DNA of 64,000 nt from Pseudoruegeria sp. SHC-113 (lineage in GTDB: Bacteria; Pseudomonadota; Alphaproteobacteria; Rhodobacterales; Rhodobacteraceae). Location: the NCBI RefSeq assembly GCF_025376885.1, contig NZ_JAHUBR010000003.1, forward strand, positions 185,930 through 249,929, written 5' to 3'. The position numbers and the translations under genes were made by a program. This document shows positions 52,579 to 61,380 of this stretch, in pieces; position 1 is the first letter of the stretch, and every line of letters begins with the position of its first letter. The notes below the pieces were generated by a model, which saw only the letters and a program-made list of their open reading frames with translations, had not been told where the DNA came from and ran no database searches.

Positions 52579-52599
52579 CACGCCGGAGGCGTGCTTTTC
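52579..52599 (+). terminator. Hairpin terminator after the MFS gene
   Basis: CACGCC-GGA-GGCGTG (52579-52593) is followed by CTTTTC. A second hairpin, GCCTGTTTC-GCTG-GAAACAGGC (52539-52560), lies just upstream. Confidence 0.6.
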
Positions 52600-52648
52600 G
52601 CAACGGGGCGGGCGCGTTCCGCACCCGCCCGATCAGGCGCTCAGCGCT

Positions 52649-53812
52649 TCACATCCAACGCCCTTCAAAGCCTTCCGGCACCAGAAGGATATCGCGGTCC
52701 ACATCGTTGATGTCGCGCTTGCCGCAGAGCGCCATGGAGGTGTCGAGCTCCTTGTGGATCACCTTGAGCGCGGTGCTCACCCCCTCTTCGCCCATCGCGC
52801 CAAGCCCGTAGACGAAGGCGCGTCCGATCATCGTGCCCGTCGCACCAAGAGCGCAGGCTTTCAGCACGTCCTGACCGGAGCGGATGCCGCTGTCGAAATG
52901 GACTTCCATCTTGTCGCCCACCGCATCCATGATCGCAGGCAGCATGCGGATGGAGGAAAGCGCGCCGTCCAACTGGCGGCCGCCGTGGTTGGAGACGACG
53001 ATGGCATCCGCGCCCACGTTTAGCGCCTGTTTGGCGTCTTCCACGTCCAGAATCCCTTTGAGGATCACCGGGCCATCCCACATGTCGCGCAGCTCCTTGA
53101 TCCGCGCCCAGTCGAGCGACTGATCAAAGGCCTCCGCCGTCCAGGACGACAGCGAGCTGGCGTCCGACACGCCTTTGGCGTGGCCGACGATATTGCCGAA
53201 GAAGCGCCGCTTCGTTTGCGCCATGCCAAGCGCCCACCGCCAGCGGAAAGCGGTGTCGAAAATGGCGGCCGGGGTCGGTTTGGGCGGGGCAGAGAGGCCG
53301 TTCTTCAGATCCTTGTGGCGCTGGCCCATGACCTGAAGATCCACCGTGATCACCAGCGCGGAGCACTTCGCATCCTTAGCGCGGCCAATGAGGCGGCGCA
53401 TGAAATCATCGTCTTTCAGGGTGTAGACTTGAAACCAGAAGGGCTTGTCGGTGTGCTCGGCCACATCCTCGATTGAGCAGATCGACATGGTGGAAAGCGT
53501 GAAGGGCACGCCAAATTTCTCGGCTGCACGGGCGGCCTTGATCTCGCCGTCGGCGTGCTGCATGCCGCAGAGCCCCACTGGGGCCAGCGCCACCGGCATC
53601 GCCCATTCTTCGCCCAGCATCTTCCGCTTCGTCGTGCGCCCGGCCATGTCCTTGGCGATGCGCTGGCGCAGGCGGATCTGGGCGAAATCGGTGGTGTTCT
53701 CGCGGAAGGTCTGCTGGGTCCAGCTTCCCGTCTCGGCATAATCGTAGAACATCTTCGGCACGCGCCGTTTGTAGATGCGGCGGAGGTCTTCGATTTCGGT
53801 GATGACGGGCAT
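52649..53812 (-). CDS. lldD: FMN-dependent L-lactate dehydrogenase (alpha-hydroxy-acid oxidase family)
   Basis: This 387-residue flavoenzyme oxidises L-lactate to pyruvate and feeds electrons to the respiratory chain. Family motifs: FYDYAETGSWTQQTF, ALAPVGLCGMQHADGE, the catalytic His/Arg in VVSNHGGRQLDGALSS, and FDSGIRSGQDVLKA (phosphate site). No permease or regulator gene is adjacent. A GntR-type palindrome sits just upstream of its start. Confidence 0.92.
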   Translation of the reverse strand: MPVITEIEDLRRIYKRRVPKMFYDYAETGSWTQQTFRENTTDFAQIRLRQRIAKDMAGRTTKRKMLGEEWAMPVALAPVGLCGMQHADGEIKAARAAEKFGVPFTLSTMSICSIEDVAEHTDKPFWFQVYTLKDDDFMRRLIGRAKDAKCSALVITVDLQVMGQRHKDLKNGLSAPPKPTPAAIFDTAFRWRWALGMAQTKRRFFGNIVGHAKGVSDASSLSSWTAEAFDQSLDWARIKELRDMWDGPVILKGILDVEDAKQALNVGADAIVVSNHGGRQLDGALSSIRMLPAIMDAVGDKMEVHFDSGIRSGQDVLKACALGATGTMIGRAFVYGLGAMGEEGVSTALKVIHKELDTSMALCGKRDINDVDRDILLVPEGFEGRWM

Positions 53813-53832
53813 GGCGGCTGTCCTGCAGGCTA

Positions 53833-53857
53833 TATTGGTAAAAACTTGTTACCAATA
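53833..53857. promoter_or_regulatory. GntR-type operator before lldD
   Basis: TATTGGTAA (53833-53841), a 7-nt spacer and TTACCAATA (53849-53857) form a perfect 9-bp inverted repeat 20 bp upstream of the start codon. ATTGGT/ACCAAT half-sites are those of the LldR/PdhR group of GntR regulators. Confidence 0.75.
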
Positions 53858-53875
53858 CGGAGGTATTCGCGCAAG

Positions 53876-53904
53876 AAAAAAGGCTCCGCGTGGGGGCGGA
53901 GCCT
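53876..53904 (-). terminator. Terminator after the sulfotransferase gene
   Basis: On the minus strand a 9-bp stem (AGGCTCCGC with GCGGAGCCT) is followed by a run of six T. It lies just past the sulfotransferase stop and before lldD. Confidence 0.85.
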
Positions 53905-53950
53905 GTCGGGCCGGGGAGAGGGAGCGTGATGCGGCTCAGGGGGCCTTCTC

Positions 53951-54688
53951 TCAGGCGGCCATCTCTTCGGTGATCCATTCCGGGTGGCCGAGCGCATCGA
54001 GGGTGCGCCGGATCTCGTCGTGGCGCTCTTCGGCGTAGCGTCCGAGGATGTCGGAGGGGTGCAGCTTCTTCTTGCCGACTTCCAGTTCCGCCGCCGGGGC
54101 CCCGAGGAAGGCCAGAAGATCGGCAAACGCCTTCGCATTCACCTCCTGATAGGCGAGGCGGTACACGTCCCCTGCCACGTGGCTGTCGTAGAAGTCGAAG
54201 ACGCTGCGCTGGGTTTCCACATATTTGCGGAAGCGATCGCCGTTGAATGGCAGCTTCTCAGGCGCAAGATCGAGGTTCTTCTTGTCGCTTGGCACATTCC
54301 AGACACCCGTCTGCTTAGCGAGCATGCCGGAAGAATAGGTCGCCAGCTTGTTCTTGCGCTCGAGAATGATCTTGCGCACGGAGGGATCGCCGCAAAGCGC
54401 CTTGCAGGCGCCGGGGGCCTGTGCCTTCCACATCTTGAAGCCAATGATCGGATAGGCCTCTGCTGTTCGGGGATCCTCCAGCACGGCACGGGCAAGCGCG
54501 AGCGGGCGATCAGCATAATCGGCGGGATCATTGTGATCGGCCCAGATCTCGCGGAAGTGGAATTTGGGTTTGGGGTGGAAGATCTCCCCGTGGCAGCAAA
54601 TCTGCGGATGGGAGTTCAGGGTGCTCGTGACAAGGGTCGTGCCCGAGCGGGCATTGCTGAGAAGAACGAAATTCGTGGGAGAAGGCAT
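53951..54688 (-). CDS. Sulfotransferase-family protein (Stf0-like)
   Basis: This 245-residue protein has the PAPS 5'-phosphosulfate loop LLSNARSGTTLVTSTLNSHP at its N-terminus, then CCHGEIFHP and the 3'-phosphate motif KIILERKNKLATYSS. The acceptor may be a lipid, a polysaccharide or another metabolite. The neighbours give no hint. It is a single-gene unit with its own terminator. Confidence 0.82.
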   Translation of the reverse strand: MPSPTNFVLLSNARSGTTLVTSTLNSHPQICCHGEIFHPKPKFHFREIWADHNDPADYADRPLALARAVLEDPRTAEAYPIIGFKMWKAQAPGACKALCGDPSVRKIILERKNKLATYSSGMLAKQTGVWNVPSDKKNLDLAPEKLPFNGDRFRKYVETQRSVFDFYDSHVAGDVYRLAYQEVNAKAFADLLAFLGAPAAELEVGKKKLHPSDILGRYAEERHDEIRRTLDALGHPEWITEEMAA

Positions 54689-54792
54689 TGCGGCAATCCA
54701 GAAATCAGAAGTGCCGCAACGCTAGGGGGTGCCGCGCCGGAAGAAAAGTGCCGGATGCCGGGCGCGGCAGGATTTCGTGTGGGCGCGCCGCT

Positions 54793-55584
54793 TCAGGCGC
54801 GGTGTGCGCCGTCAGCGAGCGTCTTGACGAAGGCCAGCACCTCGGCGGGCGGTTTGCCTTCGCCGATCAGCTTGACGATGGCGGAGCCGACAACGGTGCC
54901 ATCGGCCACGCTGGCAATCGCTTCGGCCTTCTCGGGCGTGTTGACGCCGAAGCCGACGATCACGGGCAGGTTGGCGGCGGCCTTGATGCGGGCCACTTCG
55001 GGGCCAACGTCGCCCGCTTGCGCTTCGGCCGAGCCGGTGATGCCGGTGATCGAGACGTAATAAACAAAGCCCGAGGTGTTCTGCAGCACCTTGGGCAGGC
55101 GGCGGTCATCGGTTGTGGGGGTGGCGAGGCGGATGAAGTTCAGCCCGGCAGCCTGAGCGGGGATGCAGAGCTCGAAATCCTCTTCCGGCGGGAGGTCCAC
55201 CACGATCAGCCCGTCGATGCCGGCGGCTTTCGCGTCCTCAAGGAAGCGGGCGACGCCGCGGTTGTAGATCGGGTTGTAGTAGCCCATCATCACGATCGGC
55301 GTCGTCTGATCTTCCTTGCGGAACTCGGTGGCCAGATCGAGCGTCTTCTGCAGCGTCATGCCACCTTCCAGCGCACGCTGCCCGGCGAGCTGGATCGTGG
55401 GGCCATCGGCCATCGGATCGGTGAAGGGCACGCCCAGTTCGATCACGTCGACACCGGCACCGGGCAGCCCTTTCACGACCTCAAGCGAGGTCTCGTAATC
55501 GGGGTCACCGGCCATGACGTAAGCCACGAAGGCTTTCTTTCCGGCGGTGGCGAGTTCGGCAAATTTGGCGTCGATACGTGTCAT
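54793..55584 (-). CDS. trpA: Tryptophan synthase alpha chain
   Basis: This 263-residue TIM-barrel enzyme cleaves indole-glycerol phosphate. Catalytic Glu49 ([10 protein letters not shown]) and Asp60 (MADGPTIQ) are present, along with [10 protein letters not shown] and [12 protein letters not shown]. It is separated from trpFB by about 9 kb and transcribed oppositely, so the two subunits are not made from one mRNA. ATG at 55584 is the family start. Confidence 0.96.
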   Translation of the reverse strand: MTRIDAKFAELATAGKKAFVAYVMAGDPDYETSLEVVKGLPGAGVDVIELGVPFTDPMADGPTIQLAGQRALEGGMTLQKTLDLATEFRKEDQTTPIVMMGYYNPIYNRGVARFLEDAKAAGIDGLIVVDLPPEEDFELCIPAQAAGLNFIRLATPTTDDRRLPKVLQNTSGFVYYVSITGITGSAEAQAGDVGPEVARIKAAANLPVIVGFGVNTPEKAEAIASVADGTVVGSAIVKLIGEGKPPAEVLAFVKTLADGAHRA

Positions 55585-55670
55585 TGGGCGTCCTTCGGTC
55601 AGAGCACGATCCGATGTGCAAAAGTTTTGCCGGAAAAGCAATGGGGCAAGCCGAAAACACGCAAGCTGTG

Positions 55671-56096
55671 TCAGGCGTCGGGCAGTGGCTCGGTGGTGCT
55701 GATCATCCAGTTGATGCCGAAACGATCGCGCAGGGTGCCGAAACCCGGCGTCCAGAAGGTGGCCTGATAGGGCATCTGCACCTCGCCGCCCTCCGCCAGC
55801 CGCTCAAAGGCCGTGGCCCCTTCCGCCGCCGTGGCGAAATCCATGTGGATCGACGCGCCCTGCATCGGGGGCGTGCCGCCCATGATGTCGTCGCTGGCGA
55901 AAAGCGCGCCGCCGTCAAAGGCGATGCTGCCGTGCATGATCCAGTCGGCTTTCTCCGGTGGCAGCGGGCCGGGCATGGCGTCGGGCATCTCGCTGGCCTT
56001 GGACATCATATCGATCGTGCCGCCGAAGACATCGGCATAGAAGGCCAGCGCCTCGGCGCAATTTCCTTGAAACGTGAGGTAGGGGGTGGGGGTCAT
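55671..56096 (-). CDS. VOC-family protein, PhnB-like
   Basis: This 141-residue protein shows the PhnB/DUF1428-like pattern: [20 protein letters not shown] near the start, [18 protein letters not shown] and [20 protein letters not shown]. Function unknown. It diverges from ychF. Confidence 0.85.
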   Translation of the reverse strand: MTPTPYLTFQGNCAEALAFYADVFGGTIDMMSKASEMPDAMPGPLPPEKADWIMHGSIAFDGGALFASDDIMGGTPPMQGASIHMDFATAAEGATAFERLAEGGEVQMPYQATFWTPGFGTLRDRFGINWMISTTEPLPDA

Positions 56097-56204
56097 GGCG
56101 GGCTCCTCTCTGCCGGGCAGTCTACCACAAGGCCCCTTGCCCCGCAGCCGCGCAGGGCCTATGAGGCCTGCGAGTTTTCAAACGCGATCGGAAGGACAAG
56201 GGCC

Positions 56205-57302
56205 ATGGGCTTCAAGATGGGTATCGTCGGCTTGCCGAACGTCGGCAAATCCACGCTCTTCAATGCGCTGACCAGAACCGCCGCCGCGCAGGCCGCGAAC
56301 TTCCCCTTCTGCACCATCGAGCCCAACGTGGGCGACGTCGCCGTGCCCGACGCGCGGCTGGACACGCTGGCCGGGATCGCGGGCTCCAAGCAGATCATCC
56401 CGGCGCGGATGACCTTCGTGGACATCGCGGGCCTCGTGAAGGGCGCCTCCAAGGGCGAAGGGCTCGGCAACCAGTTCCTGGCCAACATCCGCGAAACCGA
56501 CGCCATCGCCCATGTGCTGCGCTGCTTTGAAGATGGCGACGTGACCCATGTGGACGGCCGTGTTGATCCTGTGGCCGATGCCGAGACGATTGAAACCGAG
56601 CTGATGCTGGCCGATATGGAGAGCATCGAGAAGCGCCTGCAGAACATCACCCGTAAGGTGCGTGGCGGCGACAAGGAAGCCGTGCAGCAGGAGCGCCTGC
56701 TGAAGGCAGCCATGGCCGCGCTGGAAGAGGGCCGCCCGGCCCGTACTGTGGAGGTGGACGCCGAGGACGCCAAGGCGTGGAAAAACCTGCAGCTGCTCAC
56801 CACCAAGCCGATCCTCTACGTCTGCAACGTGGATGAGGGTTCCGCTGCTGAGGGCAACGAATTCTCCGCCAAGGTGAAGGCTATGGCAGAAGAGCAGGGC
56901 GCGGCCCATGTAATCATCTCCGCCCAGATCGAGGAAGAGATCAGCCAGCTCGATGCGGAAGAGGCCGAGATGTTCCTCTCCGAGATGGGGCTGGAGGAAG
57001 CTGGGCTCGACCGGCTGATCCGCGCGGGCTACCAGCTTCTGAACCTGCAGACCTATTTCACCGTCGGCCCGAAAGAGGCCCGCGCCTGGACGATCCGCAA
57101 GGGTGCGCTGGCTCCGCAGGCCGCAGGCGTGATCCACGGCGATTTCGAGCGCGGGTTCATCCGGGCCGAGACGATTGCCTATAATGATTATGTGACGCTT
57201 GGCGGCGAACAGCCTGCCAAGGACGCCGGCAAGATGCGCGCGGAAGGCAAGACCTATACCGTGGCCGACGGCGACGTGATCCACTTCCTGTTCAACGCCT
57301 GA
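56205..57302 (+). CDS. ychF: Redox-regulated ATPase/GTPase YchF (Obg family)
   Basis: This 365-residue protein has the Obg-type P-loop GLPNVGKST, VDIAGLVKGASKGEGLGNQ, a coiled-coil insertion (residues about 130-200) and a C-terminal TGS domain. It hydrolyses ATP rather than GTP and binds ribosomes. The RBS GGAAGGA lies before the ATG at 56205, and the length equals the family norm of about 363. Confidence 0.96.
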   Translation: MGFKMGIVGLPNVGKSTLFNALTRTAAAQAANFPFCTIEPNVGDVAVPDARLDTLAGIAGSKQIIPARMTFVDIAGLVKGASKGEGLGNQFLANIRETDAIAHVLRCFEDGDVTHVDGRVDPVADAETIETELMLADMESIEKRLQNITRKVRGGDKEAVQQERLLKAAMAALEEGRPARTVEVDAEDAKAWKNLQLLTTKPILYVCNVDEGSAAEGNEFSAKVKAMAEEQGAAHVIISAQIEEEISQLDAEEAEMFLSEMGLEEAGLDRLIRAGYQLLNLQTYFTVGPKEARAWTIRKGALAPQAAGVIHGDFERGFIRAETIAYNDYVTLGGEQPAKDAGKMRAEGKTYTVADGDVIHFLFNA

Positions 57303-57410
57303 TCGCTTTCGCCGCCGCGCGCCTTTTGAGGGGCCAAAAAAGGCAAGCCTTGCGCGCGGCGATACGCTAGCCTGCCGGTCAAGCAGAAACGGCAGAAACG
57401 GTGTAGGCAG

Positions 57411-58577
57411 ATGGCAGGCAGGCCGACCTCGGCGCAAGACGTTCAGGCGCAGTATCCGCAAACGGTCAGTGCGTTGCGCTGGATGGCGCTGATCGTGATT
57501 GCCTTGCTCATCACCATGGGCTTTCTGAACATGGTGCGCCCCTTCCTGATCGCCTTGATCATGGCCGCCATCAGCGCCGCGCTGGCTGCGCCGCTGTTTG
57601 ACCGGATCGAGAAGCTTCTGCGCGGGCATCGGGTCATTGCCAGCACCCTGACGATGATCATCGTGGCCGCCCTGATCCTGCTGCCGCTTCTGGGCATCAT
57701 CGCCATGGCCTCGCAACAGGCCGCTGGGGTGGCGGGCTCTGTGGTGCGGATCCTCAACAACGTGGCCGCCGACCCGGACGCGCTGACGATCTCTGATCTG
57801 TTGCCGGAATGGCTGCCCGAATGGGTCACCGCGCCCGATACGCTGGACGAGCTGCTGCCCCGCCTGCGCGCCGCAGCTGCGACGATTGCCTCGGAGGTGA
57901 CGGGCTTTCTTGTCTCCACCATCTCCTCGCTGACGCGCAGCACCGCGAGTTTCGCGCTTGCTGGCTTCATCTATCTCTACTCGATGTTCTTCTTCCTGCA
58001 GATGAAAACGCCCATCGCCCGCGTCGTGCTCTCCTACACCGGCCTGCGCCCGGATGTGCAGGCGCTCCTGTGGGAGCGGGTTGTGTCGGTGAGCCGGGCC
58101 ACGGTGAAAGGCACGCTGCTGATCGGCGTGGTGCAGGGGGCGCTGGGCGGTTTCGGCTTCTGGATGGTCGGGATCGAGGGCGCGGCTTTCTGGGCGGTGG
58201 TGATGGCGGTGTTCTCGGTGGTGCCGGGCATCGGGCCCACGCTGATCATCTTCTTCGGCGTCATTTACCTGCTGGCCATCGGCTCTACCGGCGCGGCCGT
58301 GGGGCTTGGCATCTGGGGCGCGGCCGTGGTGGGAACGGTGGACAACATCCTGCGCCCGACGCTCGTGGGGCGGGATGCGAAGATGCACGACATCCTGATC
58401 CTCGTCAGCACTCTGGGCGGGCTCGTGATGTTCGGCGCGGTGGGCCTTGTGCTTGGCCCGGTTCTCGCTGGGCTCTTCGTGGCGATCTGGACGACGCTGG
58501 CCGATGTGGTGGGCTATGCCGACAGCGAAGGCGTGGAAGACAGCGGCGAAGCGCAGGCGGACGCAGCGGAGAGCTAA
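57411..58577 (+). CDS. AI-2E/PerM-family membrane protein
   Basis: This 388-residue protein has seven to eight helices with the family signature VVGTVDNILRPTLVGRDAKM near residue 310 and GGLVMFGAVGLVLGPVLAG after it. Members export small molecules or ions (TqsA, PerM, Na+/H+ antiporters). The preceding 57303-57410 contains an extended 8-bp-armed hairpin (57314-57360). Confidence 0.88.
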   Translation: MAGRPTSAQDVQAQYPQTVSALRWMALIVIALLITMGFLNMVRPFLIALIMAAISAALAAPLFDRIEKLLRGHRVIASTLTMIIVAALILLPLLGIIAMASQQAAGVAGSVVRILNNVAADPDALTISDLLPEWLPEWVTAPDTLDELLPRLRAAAATIASEVTGFLVSTISSLTRSTASFALAGFIYLYSMFFFLQMKTPIARVVLSYTGLRPDVQALLWERVVSVSRATVKGTLLIGVVQGALGGFGFWMVGIEGAAFWAVVMAVFSVVPGIGPTLIIFFGVIYLLAIGSTGAAVGLGIWGAAVVGTVDNILRPTLVGRDAKMHDILILVSTLGGLVMFGAVGLVLGPVLAGLFVAIWTTLADVVGYADSEGVEDSGEAQADAAES

Positions 58578-58638
58578 AACGCAAAACGCGCCGGCAGGGG
58601 CTGCGCGGCGCGTCTCGATTTTTCAGGTTTAGCGGCTG

Positions 58639-59280
58639 TCAGATGCCGAACACCGGCTGCAGCATGCGGGGCAGGAACCCTTTGAACCGCAGGGGCGCAT
58701 TGGTGGCCGCAACACAGATGCAGGGCAGGCCCTCTTCGGCGACGGGCACGTGATCCACGTCCTCGTCGGTCACTTCCACGTCCCCCACACCGTAGCGACC
58801 GCCTTCATCCGAGAAGGCGCCTTGCAGCACAAGCGTCATTTCAAGGCCGTTGTGGCCATGCTCGGGCACGGCCTGACCAGCCGGGATATACAGAAGCCGG
58901 GTGCTGCCGTCCTCACCCGCGTAGATGATGGATTGCTTCACACCGAAGCCGAGGGATTTCCATTTCGGCTGGCGGCCGTTCATCGCCTCCATCAGCGGCG
59001 CGGGGAACACGCCCTGCGGGCGGCGCGGCGCGCGGATCGGCTCTGCCGGCGCATCGTCCAGCATATCCATCAGCCGGGATTTGAAATCGCCGCTGATCTC
59101 GGAGCTACCGAGCCCGTCCAGCACGGAGCCGCCCACGGCAAGCTGTGCCTCGTAGCGGGCGCGTGCTTCGTCGTTCATCGAGATCTGGCTGGCCACCACC
59201 AAAGCATAGGGGTGCGGCAGGGAGCCTGCTGCATAGGCCGCCATCAGATCGTCGGCGATATGATGCTTCACGTCGAACAT
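58639..59280 (-). CDS. chrR: ChrR-family anti-sigma factor with degenerate zinc-binding anti-sigma domain
   Basis: This 213-residue partner of RpoE has an N-terminal anti-sigma domain of about 75 residues and a C-terminal cupin. In R. sphaeroides ChrR the N-domain zinc is held by two His and two Cys. Here the first His is kept (HH at residues 6-7) but the others read Gln32, Asn36 and Ala39 (ASQISMNDEAR). The cupin ligands are all present at the same numbers as I recall for ChrR: His141, His143, Glu147, His177. It ends the rpoE-chrR operon, 3 bp after rpoE. Confidence 0.88.
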   Translation of the reverse strand: MFDVKHHIADDLMAAYAAGSLPHPYALVVASQISMNDEARARYEAQLAVGGSVLDGLGSSEISGDFKSRLMDMLDDAPAEPIRAPRRPQGVFPAPLMEAMNGRQPKWKSLGFGVKQSIIYAGEDGSTRLLYIPAGQAVPEHGHNGLEMTLVLQGAFSDEGGRYGVGDVEVTDEDVDHVPVAEEGLPCICVAATNAPLRFKGFLPRMLQPVFGI

Positions 59281-59283
59281 TGT

Positions 59284-59943
59284 CTAGCGTAGGTCTTTCA
59301 ACTCGTTACGAAGCCGATCCAGCCCCAGACGGATGCGGGATTTGATGGTGCCGAGCGGAAGGCCCGTCACATCCCGGATGTCCGTATGGGTCAGCTCACC
59401 CAGGTAGGCCTTCTCCACCATCTCCCGCTGTTCGGGCGGCAGCGCCTGCAGGGCTCGCTTCAGCTTCTCCGTTTCCTGTTCAAGGGCAAGCACTTGCCCC
59501 GCGTCGTCCTCGCTCCGGTCCTCTGTCTTCAGTTCCTCGGGAACCGGGCGGTTGTATTTCCGTGCCATGTCGATCTGGCGGTTGCGCGCAATCTGGTAGA
59601 TCCAGCCCGAAACGCCTGCGCGCTGCGGATCGAACTGGGCGGCCTTGTTCCAGACCGTCAGCAACACGTCCTGGACGATGTCCTCGGCGTGGTTGCCGCT
59701 GATCCCGCTGCGCAGGACCATCGCTTTCAGACGCGGCGCATAGAAATCGAACAGGCAGCCAAAGGCCGCCCGATCGCGTTTGTCACGCACGGCGAGCATC
59801 CATACGGTCTGCTCGCTGAAGTCATGCGCTTCGGTGCCGCGGTCTGTCAGTGTGCTGCCCCCTGCCGGTATCTCCGAAGAACGCCGCGCAGCCCGCGAAA
59901 GCGGGCCCGTATGCGTTTTCAGATCTTCGCTCAGGGCAACCAT
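59284..59943 (-). CDS. rpoE: ECF sigma factor RpoE (ECF11, singlet-oxygen response)
   Basis: This protein (up to 219 residues) has sigma region 2 (FDFYAPRLKAMVLRSG, DIVQDVLLTVWNKAAQF, GWIYQIARNRQID) and region 4 (LPPEQREMVEKAYLGELTHT, GLPLGTIKSRIRLGLDRLR). It drives the response to singlet oxygen and is held by ChrR. The start is uncertain: ATG 59943 lies only 5 nt beyond the -10 element of the RpoE-type promoter, so translation may begin there without a leader or further in, at a non-ATG codon before SEQTVWMLAVRD. Confidence 0.92.
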   Translation of the reverse strand: MVALSEDLKTHTGPLSRAARRSSEIPAGGSTLTDRGTEAHDFSEQTVWMLAVRDKRDRAAFGCLFDFYAPRLKAMVLRSGISGNHAEDIVQDVLLTVWNKAAQFDPQRAGVSGWIYQIARNRQIDMARKYNRPVPEELKTEDRSEDDAGQVLALEQETEKLKRALQALPPEQREMVEKAYLGELTHTDIRDVTGLPLGTIKSRIRLGLDRLRNELKDLR

Positions 59944-59947
59944 ACAC

Positions 59948-59977
59948 ACATTACGCAAGCTAGTGCCAAGCGGATCA
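59948..59977 (-). promoter_or_regulatory. RpoE-type promoter of rpoE-chrR
   Basis: On the minus strand TGATCC (59977-59972), an 18-bp spacer and TAATGT (59953-59948) match the R. sphaeroides RpoE consensus (TGATCC-N18-TAA). It implies autoregulation. Confidence 0.85.
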
Positions 59978-60036
59978 CCGGAAAGGTCAAAAAGTTTTAG
60001 TGGCCGTTGCGTAAGGCAGAGTTTTTAAGCCTCCTG

Positions 60037-60066
60037 TGATCCAGTGGCCCTGCAGAGCCGTAACTT
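60037..60066 (+). promoter_or_regulatory. RpoE-type promoter of the divergent operon
   Basis: TGATCC (60037-60042), an 18-bp spacer and TAACTT (60061-60066). Transcription would start near 60073, giving a short leader to the gene at 60091. Confidence 0.85.
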
Positions 60067-60090
60067 CTGCAAAACAACACAGGACTGCCC

Positions 60091-61380
60091 ATGTCATTCG
60101 ATGCCCCCATAACCCCCCTCAAACGTATTGCAATCGTTGGGGGCGGGATCTCCGGCCTCGCCGCCGCCTACCTGCTCGCCCCGCGCCATCAGGTGACGCT
60201 GTTTGAAGCCGCGCCGCGCCTTGGTGGCCATGCGCGCACCGTTGTGGCGGGCAAGAACGGCGATCAGCCGGTGGATACGGGCTTCATCGTGTTCAACTAT
60301 CCCACCTACCCGCATCTGACGGCGATGTTTGCCGATCTGGACGTGCCGGTGATCAAGAGTGACATGAGCTTCGGGGCCTCCATCGACAATGGCCGCATTG
60401 AATACGGCCTGCGCACGCCGCGCTCGCTGCTGGCCCAACGCAGCAACGCCGCGCGCCCGGCCTTCTGGCGCATGGTGCGCGATATCCTGCGCTTCAATGA
60501 GCGCGCCGAAGCGGCTGCGCTGTCCGATGACGTAACGATCGACGATCTGATGCGCGATCTGAAACTGGGCGACTGGTTCCAGCGCTACTACCTCACGCCG
60601 ATCTGCGGCGCGATCTGGTCCACCCCGCCCGAGATGATCCGCTCTTTCCCCGCGCGCACCCTCGTGCAGTTCTTCAAGAACCACGCGCTGCTGAGCCACA
60701 AACACCAGCATCAATGGTGGACTGTGGACGGCGGCAGCATCGAATATGTGAAGCGCCTTGAGGCCCGGCTTGCGGCGACTGGTGTGGACCTGCGCGCAGG
60801 CACGCCGATCGCCGGCGTGCGCCGCACCGGTGCGGGCGTCATCGTTAAGCCACTGAATGGTGAGGCCGAGGCTTTTGACGAGGTGATCATGGCCTGCCAT
60901 TCGGACGATGCCCTGCGCCTGCTGGAGCAGCCCACCGCCGCTGAACGCGCCGCGCTGGGGGCGCTCACCTATCAGGACAACCGCATGATCCTGCATTGCG
61001 ACGAGTTGCAGATGCCCCGCCGCCGCGATGCGTGGTCGAGCTGGGTCTATAAGGCCGAATCCACCGATGAAGGCAGCGCCGTGGGCGTGAGCTACTGGAT
61101 GAACCGCCTGCAGCAGATCCCTGAAAGCGATCCGCTCTTCGTGACGCTCAACCCGCGCCAGCCGGTGCGTGAGAGCCATATCTACGATGAGAAGGTGTTC
61201 CGCCACCCGGTCTTCGATCTGGCCGCCATCCGTGCCCAATCCGCCGTGCAGGCGCTGCAGGGCGAGAACAACACGTGGTTTGCCGGCGCCTACCTGCGCC
61301 ACGGCTTCCACGAGGATGGCTTTGCCAGCGCCGTGGCCGTGGCCGAGCGCCTCGACAGCCAGGTGAGCCTCGCGGCATGA
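60091..61380 (+). CDS. NAD(P)/FAD-dependent oxidoreductase (amine-oxidase-like), RpoE target
   Basis: This 429-residue flavoprotein has the dinucleotide fold IAIVGGGISGLAAAYLLAP, then LGGHARTV, GFIVFNYPTYP and the C-terminal FAD motif TWFAGAYLRHGFHEDGFASA. Homologues (RSP_1091-like in R. sphaeroides, from memory) belong to the RpoE regulon and are linked to fatty-acid modification during singlet-oxygen stress. It overlaps the next gene by ATGA. Confidence 0.88.
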   Translation: MSFDAPITPLKRIAIVGGGISGLAAAYLLAPRHQVTLFEAAPRLGGHARTVVAGKNGDQPVDTGFIVFNYPTYPHLTAMFADLDVPVIKSDMSFGASIDNGRIEYGLRTPRSLLAQRSNAARPAFWRMVRDILRFNERAEAAALSDDVTIDDLMRDLKLGDWFQRYYLTPICGAIWSTPPEMIRSFPARTLVQFFKNHALLSHKHQHQWWTVDGGSIEYVKRLEARLAATGVDLRAGTPIAGVRRTGAGVIVKPLNGEAEAFDEVIMACHSDDALRLLEQPTAAERAALGALTYQDNRMILHCDELQMPRRRDAWSSWVYKAESTDEGSAVGVSYWMNRLQQIPESDPLFVTLNPRQPVRESHIYDEKVFRHPVFDLAAIRAQSAVQALQGENNTWFAGAYLRHGFHEDGFASAVAVAERLDSQVSLAA

